Shown here in pieces: positions 7,170 through 14,860 of a stretch of 64,000 bases of DNA (within the stretch, counting starts at the first letter, position 1; every line of letters starts with the position of its first letter). The stretch lies in NCBI RefSeq assembly GCF_019711565.1, contig NZ_JAIGNN010000002.1:806001-870000 (forward strand). The letters run 5' to 3'. The notes under the pieces were generated by a model. It was not told the origin of the DNA and did no database searches. It worked only from the letters and a program-made list of their open reading frames with translations. Source of the stretch: Qipengyuania proteolytica (lineage in GTDB: Bacteria > Pseudomonadota > Alphaproteobacteria > Sphingomonadales > Sphingomonadaceae). Both the position numbers and the translations under genes were made by a program.

Positions 7170-8893
7170 GCCGCGCGAAGCCCCGCGATCCAGTCTTCGG
7201 TCGAAACGCCGCCGCCGCCCGCAACCGGCCCCGCCTCGAGCAGCTGAACAGCATTGAGCGTGGCGATCAGCGGGTCGATCTTGCCCCCTGCCGCCTGCTT
7301 GCTGATGTACATGTTGCTGCCTCTCAGCTCGGCGCGCGCGTTGGACACGCACCACTGCATCATCCTCGACGGGGCATGCCGCAGCATCCCGTCGACGAGT
7401 TTGAATTCCACTGTCTTGATCGTGCCGGTCAGGCCCACGCCCTGTCGCACAGGAACGATCGAGCCGCCCCGCTTCGTCACGTCGTCATAGGTCTCGAAGC
7501 CCGCGGCGACGAGCGCATCGACCAGCGGCCCCATGCCCCAGGCATCGACGCCCACGGCACCGACGTCCGGCATCAGCCCGCTCCCGCGGATGTCCACCGT
7601 CTTGCGCGCGACCTGCTCGACGATCTCCTGACCCGTGTCGGTGAACGTCAGATCGCCGTCGGCCTCGAATCCCAGCAATACGCTGGCGATGTCCTTGCGC
7701 CTGTCGAGCACCACCCGCCGCGCCCAAGCATGGGACCAGGTCAGCCACACACCCGTGCCCCGCTCGCGTCCGCCGACGCCGAGACCGTAGAGGTCGTCCG
7801 CGCCGCCGCCGTCGAGCCCGACCACGACGACCTCGCAGCGATCGAGCAGATCGGCGAGATCGAGCGGATCTTCCTCGGCCGCATCCCAATAGTCCGCGGC
7901 CATCCACCGATCCCGCCGAAGCCTCAGACCGATTTCGACGTTCAAATGCTTGGCGAGGAAGATCTGCAGGCCCTCGCCGTCGCCCGACTGCTCCTTGCGC
8001 AGCTCGCCTTCAAGCCACTCCTTCGTGACCGACGAGCCCATGTGCGGGTTCGTGACGTAGAAGTTATCCGGCTCCAGGTACGCCTGGTCTTCCAGCATCG
8101 CCTCGGGGTACTCGTAGAGCACGCCCATCGATGTCGGATCTTCGATCTTCCCGTCGCGAACGTCGCGAAAATATTCCAGCTTCGCCTTGAATACGCCCGC
8201 TGGCGGCTCGTCTGAATGCGTCGTGATGTAGAGCACGAAGCCTTCCGGCCGGGCCGAGAGCCCGCCCGTCGCCTCGCGCAGCATCGCCGCGCTCTTCGGC
8301 TTCTTGCCGAACAGCCACAACTCCTCGACCAGCACCATGCCGGCCTTTTTGCCCGAGGCTGTGTCGCTATCCGCCGCGACCACCTTCAGCTCGGCCTTCA
8401 AGATCCGGTGCTGGATCAGGCGCTGGTGCTCCTTAACATGGAGCAGCTGCGCCAGTTCCTCGTCCGCTTCGACCATGCCCTTGGCCGGGTCGAAGCTGTT
8501 CTTCGCCACCTCGAGCGTCGGCGCGAGGATCAGCAGCTCGGCATGCGGACGCCAGTTCACGATCAGCGCCGTCAGCATGATGCCGGCGGCGATGGTCGAC
8601 TTGCCGTTTTTCTTGCTGATCAGGAGCATGAACTCCCGGATCAGTCTCTGCCCGGTCGCCGGATCCTCAGCGCCGAAGATCGCCGCCACCAGGTCGAGGA
8701 TATCGTCGTCGACGAGCTCGCCCAGCGTCGGGTGCCTGCCATTCGCCTTCTTCGGCAGGTCGACGACCTGCAGCGACTTGAACACCCGCAGCGCATCGTC
8801 CGCCTTCGCCGGGAAGAGCGGCGCGATCGGCACCAGGCTGTCGCCGGCGACGATCCGCTCTTCCCAGTCCTGGCAGGCAGTTGACCACTTCAT
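7166..8893 (-). CDS. Terminase large subunit (packaging ATPase/nuclease)
   Basis: A 575-residue TerL of the Terminase_1/3-like type. The Walker A variant SKKNGKST lies at about residues 93-100, Walker B MVLVEE at about 186-191, and a motif III-like LYITTHSD at about 221-228. The C-terminal nuclease domain starts near VVVGLDGGGADD (Asp 361). TerL pumps DNA into the prohead through the portal and cuts concatemers. Its stop is coupled to the portal ATG, and the small subunit lies 16 bases upstream. Confidence 0.94.
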   Translation of the reverse strand: MKWSTACQDWEERIVAGDSLVPIAPLFPAKADDALRVFKSLQVVDLPKKANGRHPTLGELVDDDILDLVAAIFGAEDPATGQRLIREFMLLISKKNGKSTIAAGIMLTALIVNWRPHAELLILAPTLEVAKNSFDPAKGMVEADEELAQLLHVKEHQRLIQHRILKAELKVVAADSDTASGKKAGMVLVEELWLFGKKPKSAAMLREATGGLSARPEGFVLYITTHSDEPPAGVFKAKLEYFRDVRDGKIEDPTSMGVLYEYPEAMLEDQAYLEPDNFYVTNPHMGSSVTKEWLEGELRKEQSGDGEGLQIFLAKHLNVEIGLRLRRDRWMAADYWDAAEEDPLDLADLLDRCEVVVVGLDGGGADDLYGLGVGGRERGTGVWLTWSHAWARRVVLDRRKDIASVLLGFEADGDLTFTDTGQEIVEQVARKTVDIRGSGLMPDVGAVGVDAWGMGPLVDALVAAGFETYDDVTKRGGSIVPVRQGVGLTGTIKTVEFKLVDGMLRHAPSRMMQWCVSNARAELRGSNMYISKQAAGGKIDPLIATLNAVQLLEAGPVAGGGGVSTEDWIAGLRAA

Positions 8894-8909
8894 GCGCGAA
8901 CCCGAAGGG

Positions 8910-9401
8910 TCAGTGTATATTGCTCGGAGCCGGGCGCGGCTCGAAGATGCCGGTCACCCCCTCCGCCGCCATCTGCCGCTCCTGCTTCTTGCCGATCGGC
9001 AGCGCCTTCGGCTTCGGTGCTTCGCTCGACCTGCGCGCCTTGACCGAACTGTTGATCGCGACGAGCTCGCCCTTCTCGACCTGATCGAGCAGCTTCTTCA
9101 TCGCGCCCACGTTGCCCTGCTGTGCCTGGTCGAACAGACTGGAGAGAACTTCCGCCTTCAGCTTGAGCCGCATCGCGTCGCGCTGCTGCACCTCTGAAAA
9201 ATAGTGCTTGCGCAAAGTCGGCTGCGTGATCCCCAGCGCCGCGGCCACATCCTTCACCTCGTGACCGAGAGCGAACAACAGGCTGACTTTGTTGGCATTT
9301 CGGGCCGTCCGCTCATGCGCGGGCCGCCCCTTCTTCGCGTCGCGGTAAATCACCGGGTCGCCGAACAGATCGACCTCCCCCGAATTTCCCGCTTCAGCCA
9401 A
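8910..9401 (-). CDS. Terminase small subunit (DNA recognition)
   Basis: The C-terminal 160 residues of this open frame hold a helix-turn-helix, VKDVAAALGITQPTLRKHYF, typical of terminase small subunits that recognise the packaging site. I favour a TTG start at 9399-9401 because GGAG lies 8 bases upstream and no good ATG follows. That gives 163 residues. The start lies in a run of eight A bases (plus strand 9400-9407), so a sequence error here would change the start call. The gene directly precedes the large subunit. Confidence 0.8.
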   Translation of the reverse strand: MAEAGNSGEVDLFGDPVIYRDAKKGRPAHERTARNANKVSLLFALGHEVKDVAAALGITQPTLRKHYFSEVQQRDAMRLKLKAEVLSSLFDQAQQGNVGAMKKLLDQVEKGELVAINSSVKARRSSEAPKPKALPIGKKQERQMAAEGVTGIFEPRPAPSNIH

Positions 9402-9430
9402 AAAAAATCTCCGAATGAGTAGGGCGGCGG

Positions 9431-9775
9431 TTACTGGGTCGCCGACCCTCCAGACTTTCGCCCTCCCCCCGCCGTCTCGGCCACCCGCTTCGCCCGAGCC
9501 TCCGCCGTCTTCGCATTGTGACACGCCTGGCAGAGCAGCTCGACGTTCGCCGGATCGAGGTCCGCACCCCCATCCCGCCGCTCGACCTTGTGGTCGCCGA
9601 TCAACCGATGGGTCGAGCCACACCGCTCGCACCATGCGCCGCGCTCGGCCTTGATCGCCTTCACCAGCGACCGCCACTCCGGCGAGGCATAGAACCGGTC
9701 CGCCACCTTCGGCAGCGCCCGCACCCGCGGCCCCAGCGTCGCCACCCGCGGCCCGAGCCCCTTCAGCCGCGCCAT
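9431..9775 (-). CDS. HNH endonuclease of the packaging module
   Basis: The 114-residue protein has the phage HNH arrangement: a zinc knuckle C49-x2-C52, the catalytic D61-H62, Asn 77, and a second knuckle C82-x2-C85 with H86-N87. HNH proteins beside the terminase genes (HK97 gp74 type) help terminase cut at cos sites during packaging. The start ATG at 9773-9775 was chosen over a long upstream open frame because the family begins shortly before the FYASPEWRSLVKAIK helix. Confidence 0.9.
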   Translation of the reverse strand: MARLKGLGPRVATLGPRVRALPKVADRFYASPEWRSLVKAIKAERGAWCERCGSTHRLIGDHKVERRDGGADLDPANVELLCQACHNAKTAEARAKRVAETAGGGRKSGGSATQ

Positions 9776-9806
9776 CGCAGATCGCCTCGCATCGTCATGT
9801 CGTGAG

Positions 9807-9958
9807 GACCAAGAGGCCCGGGTGCCGCCGCCTGGAAGCACACCGGGCCTGGTCGCATCCCCGGGAGGTACCCGCAGGGAGGGAGAGGAGCTTGGCCCGC
9901 CGGTGCTTCGGTGGGCGGGGGTAATCGCCCAGACACCAGCGCCAAGCCTATCCGCTGG
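9807..9958. other. Non-coding region with several nested hairpins upstream of the packaging genes
   Basis: No gene is supported from 9776 to 10101 (326 bases). Positions 9807-9824 and 9841-9854 form one stem (GACCA...GGCCCGGGTG against CACCGGGCC-TGGTC with bulges). GCTTGGC at 9890-9896 pairs with GCCAAGC at 9941-9947, enclosing CCCGCC/GGCGGG (9897-9902 with 9914-9919); CCAGC 9936-9940 can pair with GCTGG 9954-9958. Lying just upstream of HNH and terminase genes, this could be the cos/packaging site or a structured leader RNA; neither is proven. Confidence 0.45.
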
Positions 9959-9971
9959 ATACCCCCTCGCG

Positions 9972-10063
9972 TGCTGCACAATGAAGCGCGATATTTGCTG
10001 CACACTCGAAACTGTACATTGACAGCGCCGCGAGCCTCGCAATTCCGCGCCCCCTGCTGCACA
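9972..10063 (+). repeat. Three direct copies of TGCTGCACA
   Basis: TGCTGCACA occurs at 9972-9980, 9996-10004 and 10055-10063, all in the same orientation, between the leftward packaging operon and the rightward gene at 10102. Spacings are 24 and 59 bases. They look like binding sites for a regulator of one or both divergent transcription units, or terminase-binding repeats. A TTGACA hexamer at 10019-10024 could be the -35 box for the rightward gene, though its -10 partner is weak. Confidence 0.45.
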
Positions 10064-10101
10064 CTTCTCGCGATTTCGACACACCACAGGCCGCCGCTTC
10101 C

Positions 10102-11055
10102 ATGATCACCGACAGCATCACCACCTTCCGGCGACGGCTCTCCGCCTCGCTCGCCCCCGAAACCGGCGGCAAGCTGATCGAGGAGACGCCCGAGCTGGCC
10201 TCCGCGCGCAAGCAGCTGCTCTGGGTCTCCGCCGTCGTGTGGCTGCTGCTGCTGGCCCGCCCGGAGGATGGCCGCGCCGAGATCTCGCTCTTCACCAGCC
10301 TCGACCTGCCCTACCACCCGCTCCTGCTCGGCCTGCTAGGCTACCTTGGCTTTGCGGGATGGCAGTTCTACCACCAGCAATGGCGCTTTCGCCTTTCGGT
10401 CTCGAAGGTGAGCGAGGAGAACCCCGGCGCAGGCCATCTCGATCAAGCGATCTCCGATCTGGCCGAGAAGCACCCGAAGATTGTCGAGCAGATCGATCGC
10501 TACATGGGCATGCTCGATTCGGCGACGTCTATGTGCGAAACGAACGCGCGCCTTCGCCTCGTCGAAGAGCGGCTTCCCCCGATAATCGAACGCATAGAGC
10601 ACTGGCAGAAGCGCTACGATCCGACGACCAACGAGCGCAGCAACCCCGCCGGATCGATCCTCGACGAATTCTATGAGAACATCGCATCACTCCCCCACGT
10701 CTTGAATGTCCCGATTCCGGACGTGTCCGACCACGAAATCAGCACCACAAGACGCGCCATGCGGAAGCAGCAGGAGGCGATCCACGAAGACATCAGGGAG
10801 TTTGGCCTCCGCACCGACGACTTCTTCACGCTCAGCAACAACCTCAAGCGCCGCGATCGCGCGCATTACATGGCCTTGGGGACGCTCGTCCCCATCGCCT
10901 TCGCCGGGTTGGCATTCCTCTTCGCGGCCAACACCCTCATCGTCGCATGGACAGGCCCCGCCATGACCGCCCCAAAGCCGTTCTGCCCCGTGTGCCCGGT
11001 CGAGCACCCCGTCACGCCGCCAACACCCGAGCCCTGCGAGACGGCCACCCGTTGA
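10102..11055 (+). CDS. Prophage membrane protein of unknown function
   Basis: A 317-residue protein with three predicted membrane segments: two near the N-terminus (residues about 38-52 and 72-88) and one at about 262-285, separated by a long charged, helical middle domain. The tail is Pro/Cys-rich (PFCPVCPVEHP). I recognise no family. It is transcribed against the phage lytic genes and its last 44 bases overlap the convergent gene at 11012-11581. This isolated, oppositely oriented placement is typical of a cargo (moron) gene expressed from the lysogen. An alternative is a holin/spanin-like role, but no lysozyme gene is nearby. Confidence 0.7.
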   Translation: MITDSITTFRRRLSASLAPETGGKLIEETPELASARKQLLWVSAVVWLLLLARPEDGRAEISLFTSLDLPYHPLLLGLLGYLGFAGWQFYHQQWRFRLSVSKVSEENPGAGHLDQAISDLAEKHPKIVEQIDRYMGMLDSATSMCETNARLRLVEERLPPIIERIEHWQKRYDPTTNERSNPAGSILDEFYENIASLPHVLNVPIPDVSDHEISTTRRAMRKQQEAIHEDIREFGLRTDDFFTLSNNLKRRDRAHYMALGTLVPIAFAGLAFLFAANTLIVAWTGPAMTAPKPFCPVCPVEHPVTPPTPEPCETATR

Positions 11056-11581
11056 GCCCGCACACCACCGCGCCCAGCGCCATGCGATAGCGCAGCTTCA
11101 GCGCATTCGGCGTCCGCTCCCAGCGCACCCACGCCGCGATCGCCGTCCACGGCACACGGCCCTCGCCGCGAGCCAGCGCCTCGGTCGCCAGCCACACGGC
11201 CTTGCGCAGCTGCTCGTCCGCCACCAGCCCGACCCACGCCGTCACCCGGTCTCGCTCGTCCACCTCTGCGGACGACAGCGGCGTGCGCGGCTCGCGGCTC
11301 TCGACCTTGCGCACGGGCAGCTGCTTGCCGCTGTCGGTCTCGATCAGCGTTTCGGACCAGTCGCCCTTGATATCGCCCACCTCGCCCTGGGCGAGATGCC
11401 ACGGCCCGTCGCCGGCGAACGGCCACTTGCCCCCACCGGGCGAGCGACGCCACAGCGCATGCACCCGCACCATCGCCTCTTCCATGTCCTCGATGGTGGA
11501 AGGGACCTTGGAACCGCCCGTGGAAGTGTTTCGAGAACCCGCCAAACCCACTCTTTTTTCAAACTTTTCAATATATTCCAT
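11012..11581 (-). CDS. Phage protein, possibly DUF6362-like
   Basis: The 189-residue product has an N-terminal stretch MEEAMVRVHALWRRSPGGGK with the following WPF and a C-terminal helical part DERDRVTAWVGLVADEQLRK...LRYRMALGAVVCGLNGW. The layout resembles small alphaproteobacterial prophage proteins (DUF6362-type) with a helix-turn-helix-like C-terminus, but the match is from memory and weak. It could regulate late genes, as it lies upstream of the packaging operon. The start lies at the edge of the GGAAG repeat region. Confidence 0.6.
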   Translation of the reverse strand: MEYIEKFEKRVGLAGSRNTSTGGSKVPSTIEDMEEAMVRVHALWRRSPGGGKWPFAGDGPWHLAQGEVGDIKGDWSETLIETDSGKQLPVRKVESREPRTPLSSAEVDERDRVTAWVGLVADEQLRKAVWLATEALARGEGRVPWTAIAAWVRWERTPNALKLRYRMALGAVVCGLNGWPSRRARVLAA

Positions 11582-11790
11582 TCCATTCTTCCCCTTCGAA
11601 AGAGAGAGGTTGGAAGTGAAGGAAGCGAAATTGGGGTAAAGGGCGCCGCAAACCGCAATGCACTTTCTCGTGCGGAGTTACCCGAATTTCGCTTCCACGA
11701 CTTCCAAACGAAGGCAAGCACCTGAAAAGACGCAATTCTTTACTTCCATGTCCCACTTCCACGCCATCGACCCCCCGTGGAAGGCGGAAG
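11496..11790. repeat. GGAAG repeat cluster with a 29-bp inverted repeat
   Basis: Short GTGGAAG/TTGGAAG-type units recur in both orientations: plus-strand copies at 11496, 11508, 11520, 11610 and 11777, and reverse copies (CTTCCA) near 11692, 11700, 11743 and 11755. Within the cluster, 11610-11638 is an imperfect inverted copy of 11679-11707 (25 of 29 positions match), with 40 bases between the arms. The region separates the divergent genes starting at 11581 and 11748. It resembles an iteron-type replication origin or a multi-site operator. Confidence 0.6.
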
Positions 11791-12416
11791 TGTCTCGCGC
11801 GGGCGTGGCGGCCCATAAGTTCTTGCAATCACGGCTCGCATCGCATCTCATTCCCGCCATGAAAGAGCTGACCGAGACCTCGACGAACTTCGACTTGGAC
11901 GATCGTTTTCTTCGCTTTGCGAACTGGGCGCTCAACGCCGCTCACAGGCTTCATTCTTCGAAGCACGAACATGAGGCAGCGGAGCAATGGGACATCTTTT
12001 TGGAGATGTTTAACCGTGCGAGGCATGAAGTCTGGCGAAGGGCCGGAGACGGCGATCATCGCAACGCACCGGTTCGTCAGGCAATCATGCAAAGCGACGA
12101 AATTCAGTACTTGCATCGCGCTCGAAACAGCAATGCCCACCGAATGGATTTCAAGGTTGAGTTCGGCAGGTTCGCCGCCATCCTCGACACGAAGGGACGC
12201 CCCGCGCGAATAATGGTCGACAAGGAATCTACCCGGTACGAAGGGGTCGAGGGCCCTATCTCTGAGGTGGTCTGGGAGAGCCGCGCCTCCATTCGTTGCC
12301 TCGATGTCCAGGACGATCAAGGACGGCTGCACGCGCCGCCGACACAGGACGGTTACTTGCTCGCTCATACGGCGATCAAGAAGCTGGTCGAATTGGCTGA
12401 AGCGGTCGCGATCTAG
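11748..12416 (+). CDS. Unknown prophage cargo protein with a HEPN-like RX4H motif
   Basis: The frame is open from 11658; I prefer ATG 11748-11750 (222 residues) because the upstream part overlaps the inverted repeat. The middle of the protein is helical (DRFLRFANWALNAAHRL, AAEQWDIFLEMFNRARHEVW), followed by YLHRARNSNAHRMDF, where R-N-S-N-A-H fits the R-x4-6-H motif of HEPN-fold RNases. Codon GC is lower than in adjoining phage genes and it runs opposite to them, so it looks acquired. HEPN proteins often act in toxin-antitoxin or antiphage systems. The family call rests on one short motif and general helix content. Confidence 0.55.
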   Translation: MSHFHAIDPPWKAEVSRAGVAAHKFLQSRLASHLIPAMKELTETSTNFDLDDRFLRFANWALNAAHRLHSSKHEHEAAEQWDIFLEMFNRARHEVWRRAGDGDHRNAPVRQAIMQSDEIQYLHRARNSNAHRMDFKVEFGRFAAILDTKGRPARIMVDKESTRYEGVEGPISEVVWESRASIRCLDVQDDQGRLHAPPTQDGYLLAHTAIKKLVELAEAVAI

Positions 12417-12417
12417 C

Positions 12418-14295
12418 TCAGTCACCCGGCACCCAATCGCCCTTCCCTGTCGGGAAGCCCTCGTCCGCGGAACTCCACCCCGGATCACCCACAGGCGGCT
12501 CCGGCGGCCCGTCCCAGCGCCCCTCGCGGATCGCCTCGGCGTCCACCCCGTTGCGCAGCGCGATGCCGATCCACCACACGCCGTTGCTGGTCTTCTGCTC
12601 GAAGCCCTTGTCCAGCATCGCCGCCTTGAAGCCCTTGTTGGTCCAGCTCGCCGCGCCCGCCTCGTCGGCCCAGGCGGTATAGGTGTCGAACAGCGCCTTC
12701 GCCTTCACCCGGCACGCGCCGGCGGGCTCGTCCGGCCCGACCACGCAGGTGGCGGACAGGAACCGCCCGAGATCGTCCGACTGGTCGCGATAGGCCGCCG
12801 TGGCCCGCGTCACCGCGTCCGGCTCGATCAGCCCCGCCGCGCGCCAGTCGCACAGGCCTTCGAGCAACCGGTTCAGTATCCCGCTCGCCTCCCCGCGCAG
12901 GGTTTCCGGCAGGCTGCGATCCACCTCGGAAGCGTCGATCGTCACCGCCCAGGGCACCAGCTGCATGCGCCGCCAGATGCCGTCGCTCGTGTCCTTCACC
13001 TGCGGCTTGTGGTTGCCGCTGATGGTCATCTTGAAATCGGGCAGGAAGGTGAAGAAGCCCTTGTTCAGGTGCCGCGCGTCCACCGGGTCGCCGCCGGTCA
13101 CCATCTTGATCAGGCCTTCGTTCAGCCGCGCGTTCTTCTCCGGCTCGGACACCCGCAGGAACCGCACCCCGGGCAGGCGGGCGAGGTCGGGCGTCGCCTG
13201 GTCGCCGCGCCGCTTGATTCCGCTGTCGAGGAAGCTCTCGATCGGGATCGACCCGGCGTAATCGCCAGCCAGGTGCGCCACCGCCTCCACCCATGTGCCC
13301 TTGCCGTTGCGGCCGGAGCCATAGAAGAACGCCAGCTTCTGCTCGCCGATATCGCCCGTCAGGCTGAGGCCGCCCCACTGATGGATGAATCGCCGCATGG
13401 CGGCATCGGGCTGCACGCGGTCGATAAAGGCGTCATAGGTCGGGCAGGCGGCGGCCGGCGAATACTTCACCGGCGCCAGCTTGGTGATCAGGTCGGCGCG
13501 GTCGTGCGCGAAGCGCTTGACCTTCCAGCCATCCACCTTCCACTCGGATTTCCCCTCGGCGACCTCGTCGGACGAGCGGCGCACCTTGTTCCGCACGAGC
13601 CGCAGCGTGCCATTCAAGACGTTTATCGCCATCCGGTCCTGGTCGAGCTGCTCGGGCCGGATCGCGATATCGGGGAAGCTCTTGGCCAGCTTGGCGACCG
13701 AGGACAGCTTGCCGCTCGTCTCGCTCGCCTTGGCATGTGCGGCGATCGTGTCGCTCCACAGCTTGCGGCTCGATGTTGCCGTGCTGAAGGCGAAATCGCG
13801 CACCTCGCACAGTCCCAGCCACTCGGCGCGCTCGCCGTCGTCGTCGCCCTTAAGATAGGTGTCGAGCCCCTCGTCGCGCTTCACCGCCGCCCATTCGAGG
13901 AAGTTCTCGAGCCGCTGGCCATTGAGGTCGATCGGCGTCTCGCAGCCGAGGCTGGCGATCAGCGCCGATTCATTGCGGATCGCGCGGATCGTGTGGAACA
14001 CGCTCTGCATCACCTCGGCGGGCAGCGCGTCCTTTTCCTCGGACAGCAGCCGCCAGCGCCGCCCGTCCCACATGAACCAGCCCATGACGTCGCAGAAGCG
14101 GAAATCGGCCCCGTGCCGCACCCGCCACCGCTCGGCATTGCCCAGGTCGGTCAACGGCAGCCGCGCACAGGCAAGGTCGGTCTCGGGATCCGGCACCGCA
14201 CTGATCTTACGCGCCGGCTTAGTCCCCTCCCCGCCCGAGGGCGCAGGATCCTGCGGCGGCGGAGCGCCGCACGAAAGGCGATTGCGGGTGGTCAT
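12418..14295 (-). CDS. P4-type primase/SF3 helicase, phage replication
   Basis: A 625-residue protein of the D5/P4-alpha type. A D5-N region precedes the superfamily 3 helicase core with Walker A GSGRNGKGT at about residues 326-334, followed by SEPEKNARLNEGLIKMVTGG (Walker B/B' region) and the TISGNHKPQVKDTSDGIWRR sensor region. The C-terminus ends with a winged-helix-like domain. It would prime and unwind at the phage origin. The start ATG at 14293-14295 lacks a clear ribosome binding site; a 19-bp palindrome (14308-14326) lies 12 bases upstream and may regulate it. Confidence 0.9.
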   Translation of the reverse strand: MTTRNRLSCGAPPPQDPAPSGGEGTKPARKISAVPDPETDLACARLPLTDLGNAERWRVRHGADFRFCDVMGWFMWDGRRWRLLSEEKDALPAEVMQSVFHTIRAIRNESALIASLGCETPIDLNGQRLENFLEWAAVKRDEGLDTYLKGDDDGERAEWLGLCEVRDFAFSTATSSRKLWSDTIAAHAKASETSGKLSSVAKLAKSFPDIAIRPEQLDQDRMAINVLNGTLRLVRNKVRRSSDEVAEGKSEWKVDGWKVKRFAHDRADLITKLAPVKYSPAAACPTYDAFIDRVQPDAAMRRFIHQWGGLSLTGDIGEQKLAFFYGSGRNGKGTWVEAVAHLAGDYAGSIPIESFLDSGIKRRGDQATPDLARLPGVRFLRVSEPEKNARLNEGLIKMVTGGDPVDARHLNKGFFTFLPDFKMTISGNHKPQVKDTSDGIWRRMQLVPWAVTIDASEVDRSLPETLRGEASGILNRLLEGLCDWRAAGLIEPDAVTRATAAYRDQSDDLGRFLSATCVVGPDEPAGACRVKAKALFDTYTAWADEAGAASWTNKGFKAAMLDKGFEQKTSNGVWWIGIALRNGVDAEAIREGRWDGPPEPPVGDPGWSSADEGFPTGKGDWVPGD

Positions 14296-14307
14296 GAAAA
14301 ATGTTGC

Positions 14308-14326
14308 CCGAAAGTATTACTTTCGG
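14308..14326. promoter_or_regulatory. Perfect 19-bp palindrome between divergent genes
   Basis: CCGAAAGTA (14308-14316) and TACTTTCGG (14318-14326) are perfect inverted 9-mers around a single central T. The element lies between the leftward primase gene start (14295) and the rightward membrane-protein gene start (14340), so it is well placed to be an operator controlling both. No T-run follows, which argues against a terminator. Confidence 0.6.
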
Positions 14327-14339
14327 CCATGCAACTGGC

Positions 14340-14858
14340 ATGAACAAGATTGGCGAGACCTATTGGACCGACTGGCTTTTCGGTGTGACGATGCCGACCA
14401 GTGGATGGCTCGGGATACTTGGCTCTTTCGCTGGTGTTCTGGTCGCTTTCTCTCTCGGAGTTTGGTGGGCTCGTCGCCAAGAGAGAGGCAAGGATTTGCG
14501 AGCGCTTCGGTTTCTTGACGAGAATTTGCGCAATTGCCTCGAAAGGTTCGCGCCTTTCGAGGTTGAGTTTAGACCAGTCGCTGAACAGGACGATATCGAG
14601 CGAGCATTTGGCGCCCTGCACCAAACTGCCGCATGTGTGCGGTGGGCTGTGGCCCATCCAGAGCGCTTCGAACCCGCACTCTTCTTGCGCCTTTTGATGG
14701 TGGAGCAACGCTGCGTCGGAGCCACTAGGCTCGGACCGAGCGACTTCACGATTGCGCGCGATGGTGAAATCGAGGTCGATCGTCTGGAGGCATCTACTTA
14801 TCTCTGGAGAGAGATTCACGGCGTCGCGAGCGACATTCGGTACGTGCTGAGCGATTAA
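14340..14858 (+). CDS. Unknown prophage protein with one N-terminal membrane segment
   Basis: From ATG 14340-14342 the product is 172 residues: a membrane helix at about residues 18-41 (SGWLGILGSFAGVLVAFSLG) and a cytosolic domain rich in helices, with no recognised family. An earlier in-frame ATG at 14301 exists but lies within the palindrome. The gene interrupts the leftward replication operon, has lower GC than its neighbours, and ends two bases from the convergent stop at 14861. These features suggest an inserted cargo gene expressed on its own. Confidence 0.65.
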   Translation: MNKIGETYWTDWLFGVTMPTSGWLGILGSFAGVLVAFSLGVWWARRQERGKDLRALRFLDENLRNCLERFAPFEVEFRPVAEQDDIERAFGALHQTAACVRWAVAHPERFEPALFLRLLMVEQRCVGATRLGPSDFTIARDGEIEVDRLEASTYLWREIHGVASDIRYVLSD

Positions 14859-14860
14859 AG

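Noticed and set aside
9972-10063. CRISPR-like array
   Set aside because: Only three short 9-mers with unequal spacing and no cas genes; better seen as binding sites. No CRISPR array was seen elsewhere.
11829-12488. A 219-codon minus-strand frame opposite the HEPN-motif gene
   Set aside because: It lacks a plausible start context and runs into the primase 3' end; the plus-strand frame has the better composition and a recognisable motif. Some doubt remains.
12304-14343. A 679-codon plus-strand open frame
   Set aside because: It is antisense to the P4-type primase/helicase, which has clear motifs; long antisense frames are expected in DNA with this GC bias. The same reason applies to the other long antisense frames at 3606-5504, 22901-24919, 30165-32234, 40741-42501 and 60804-63605.
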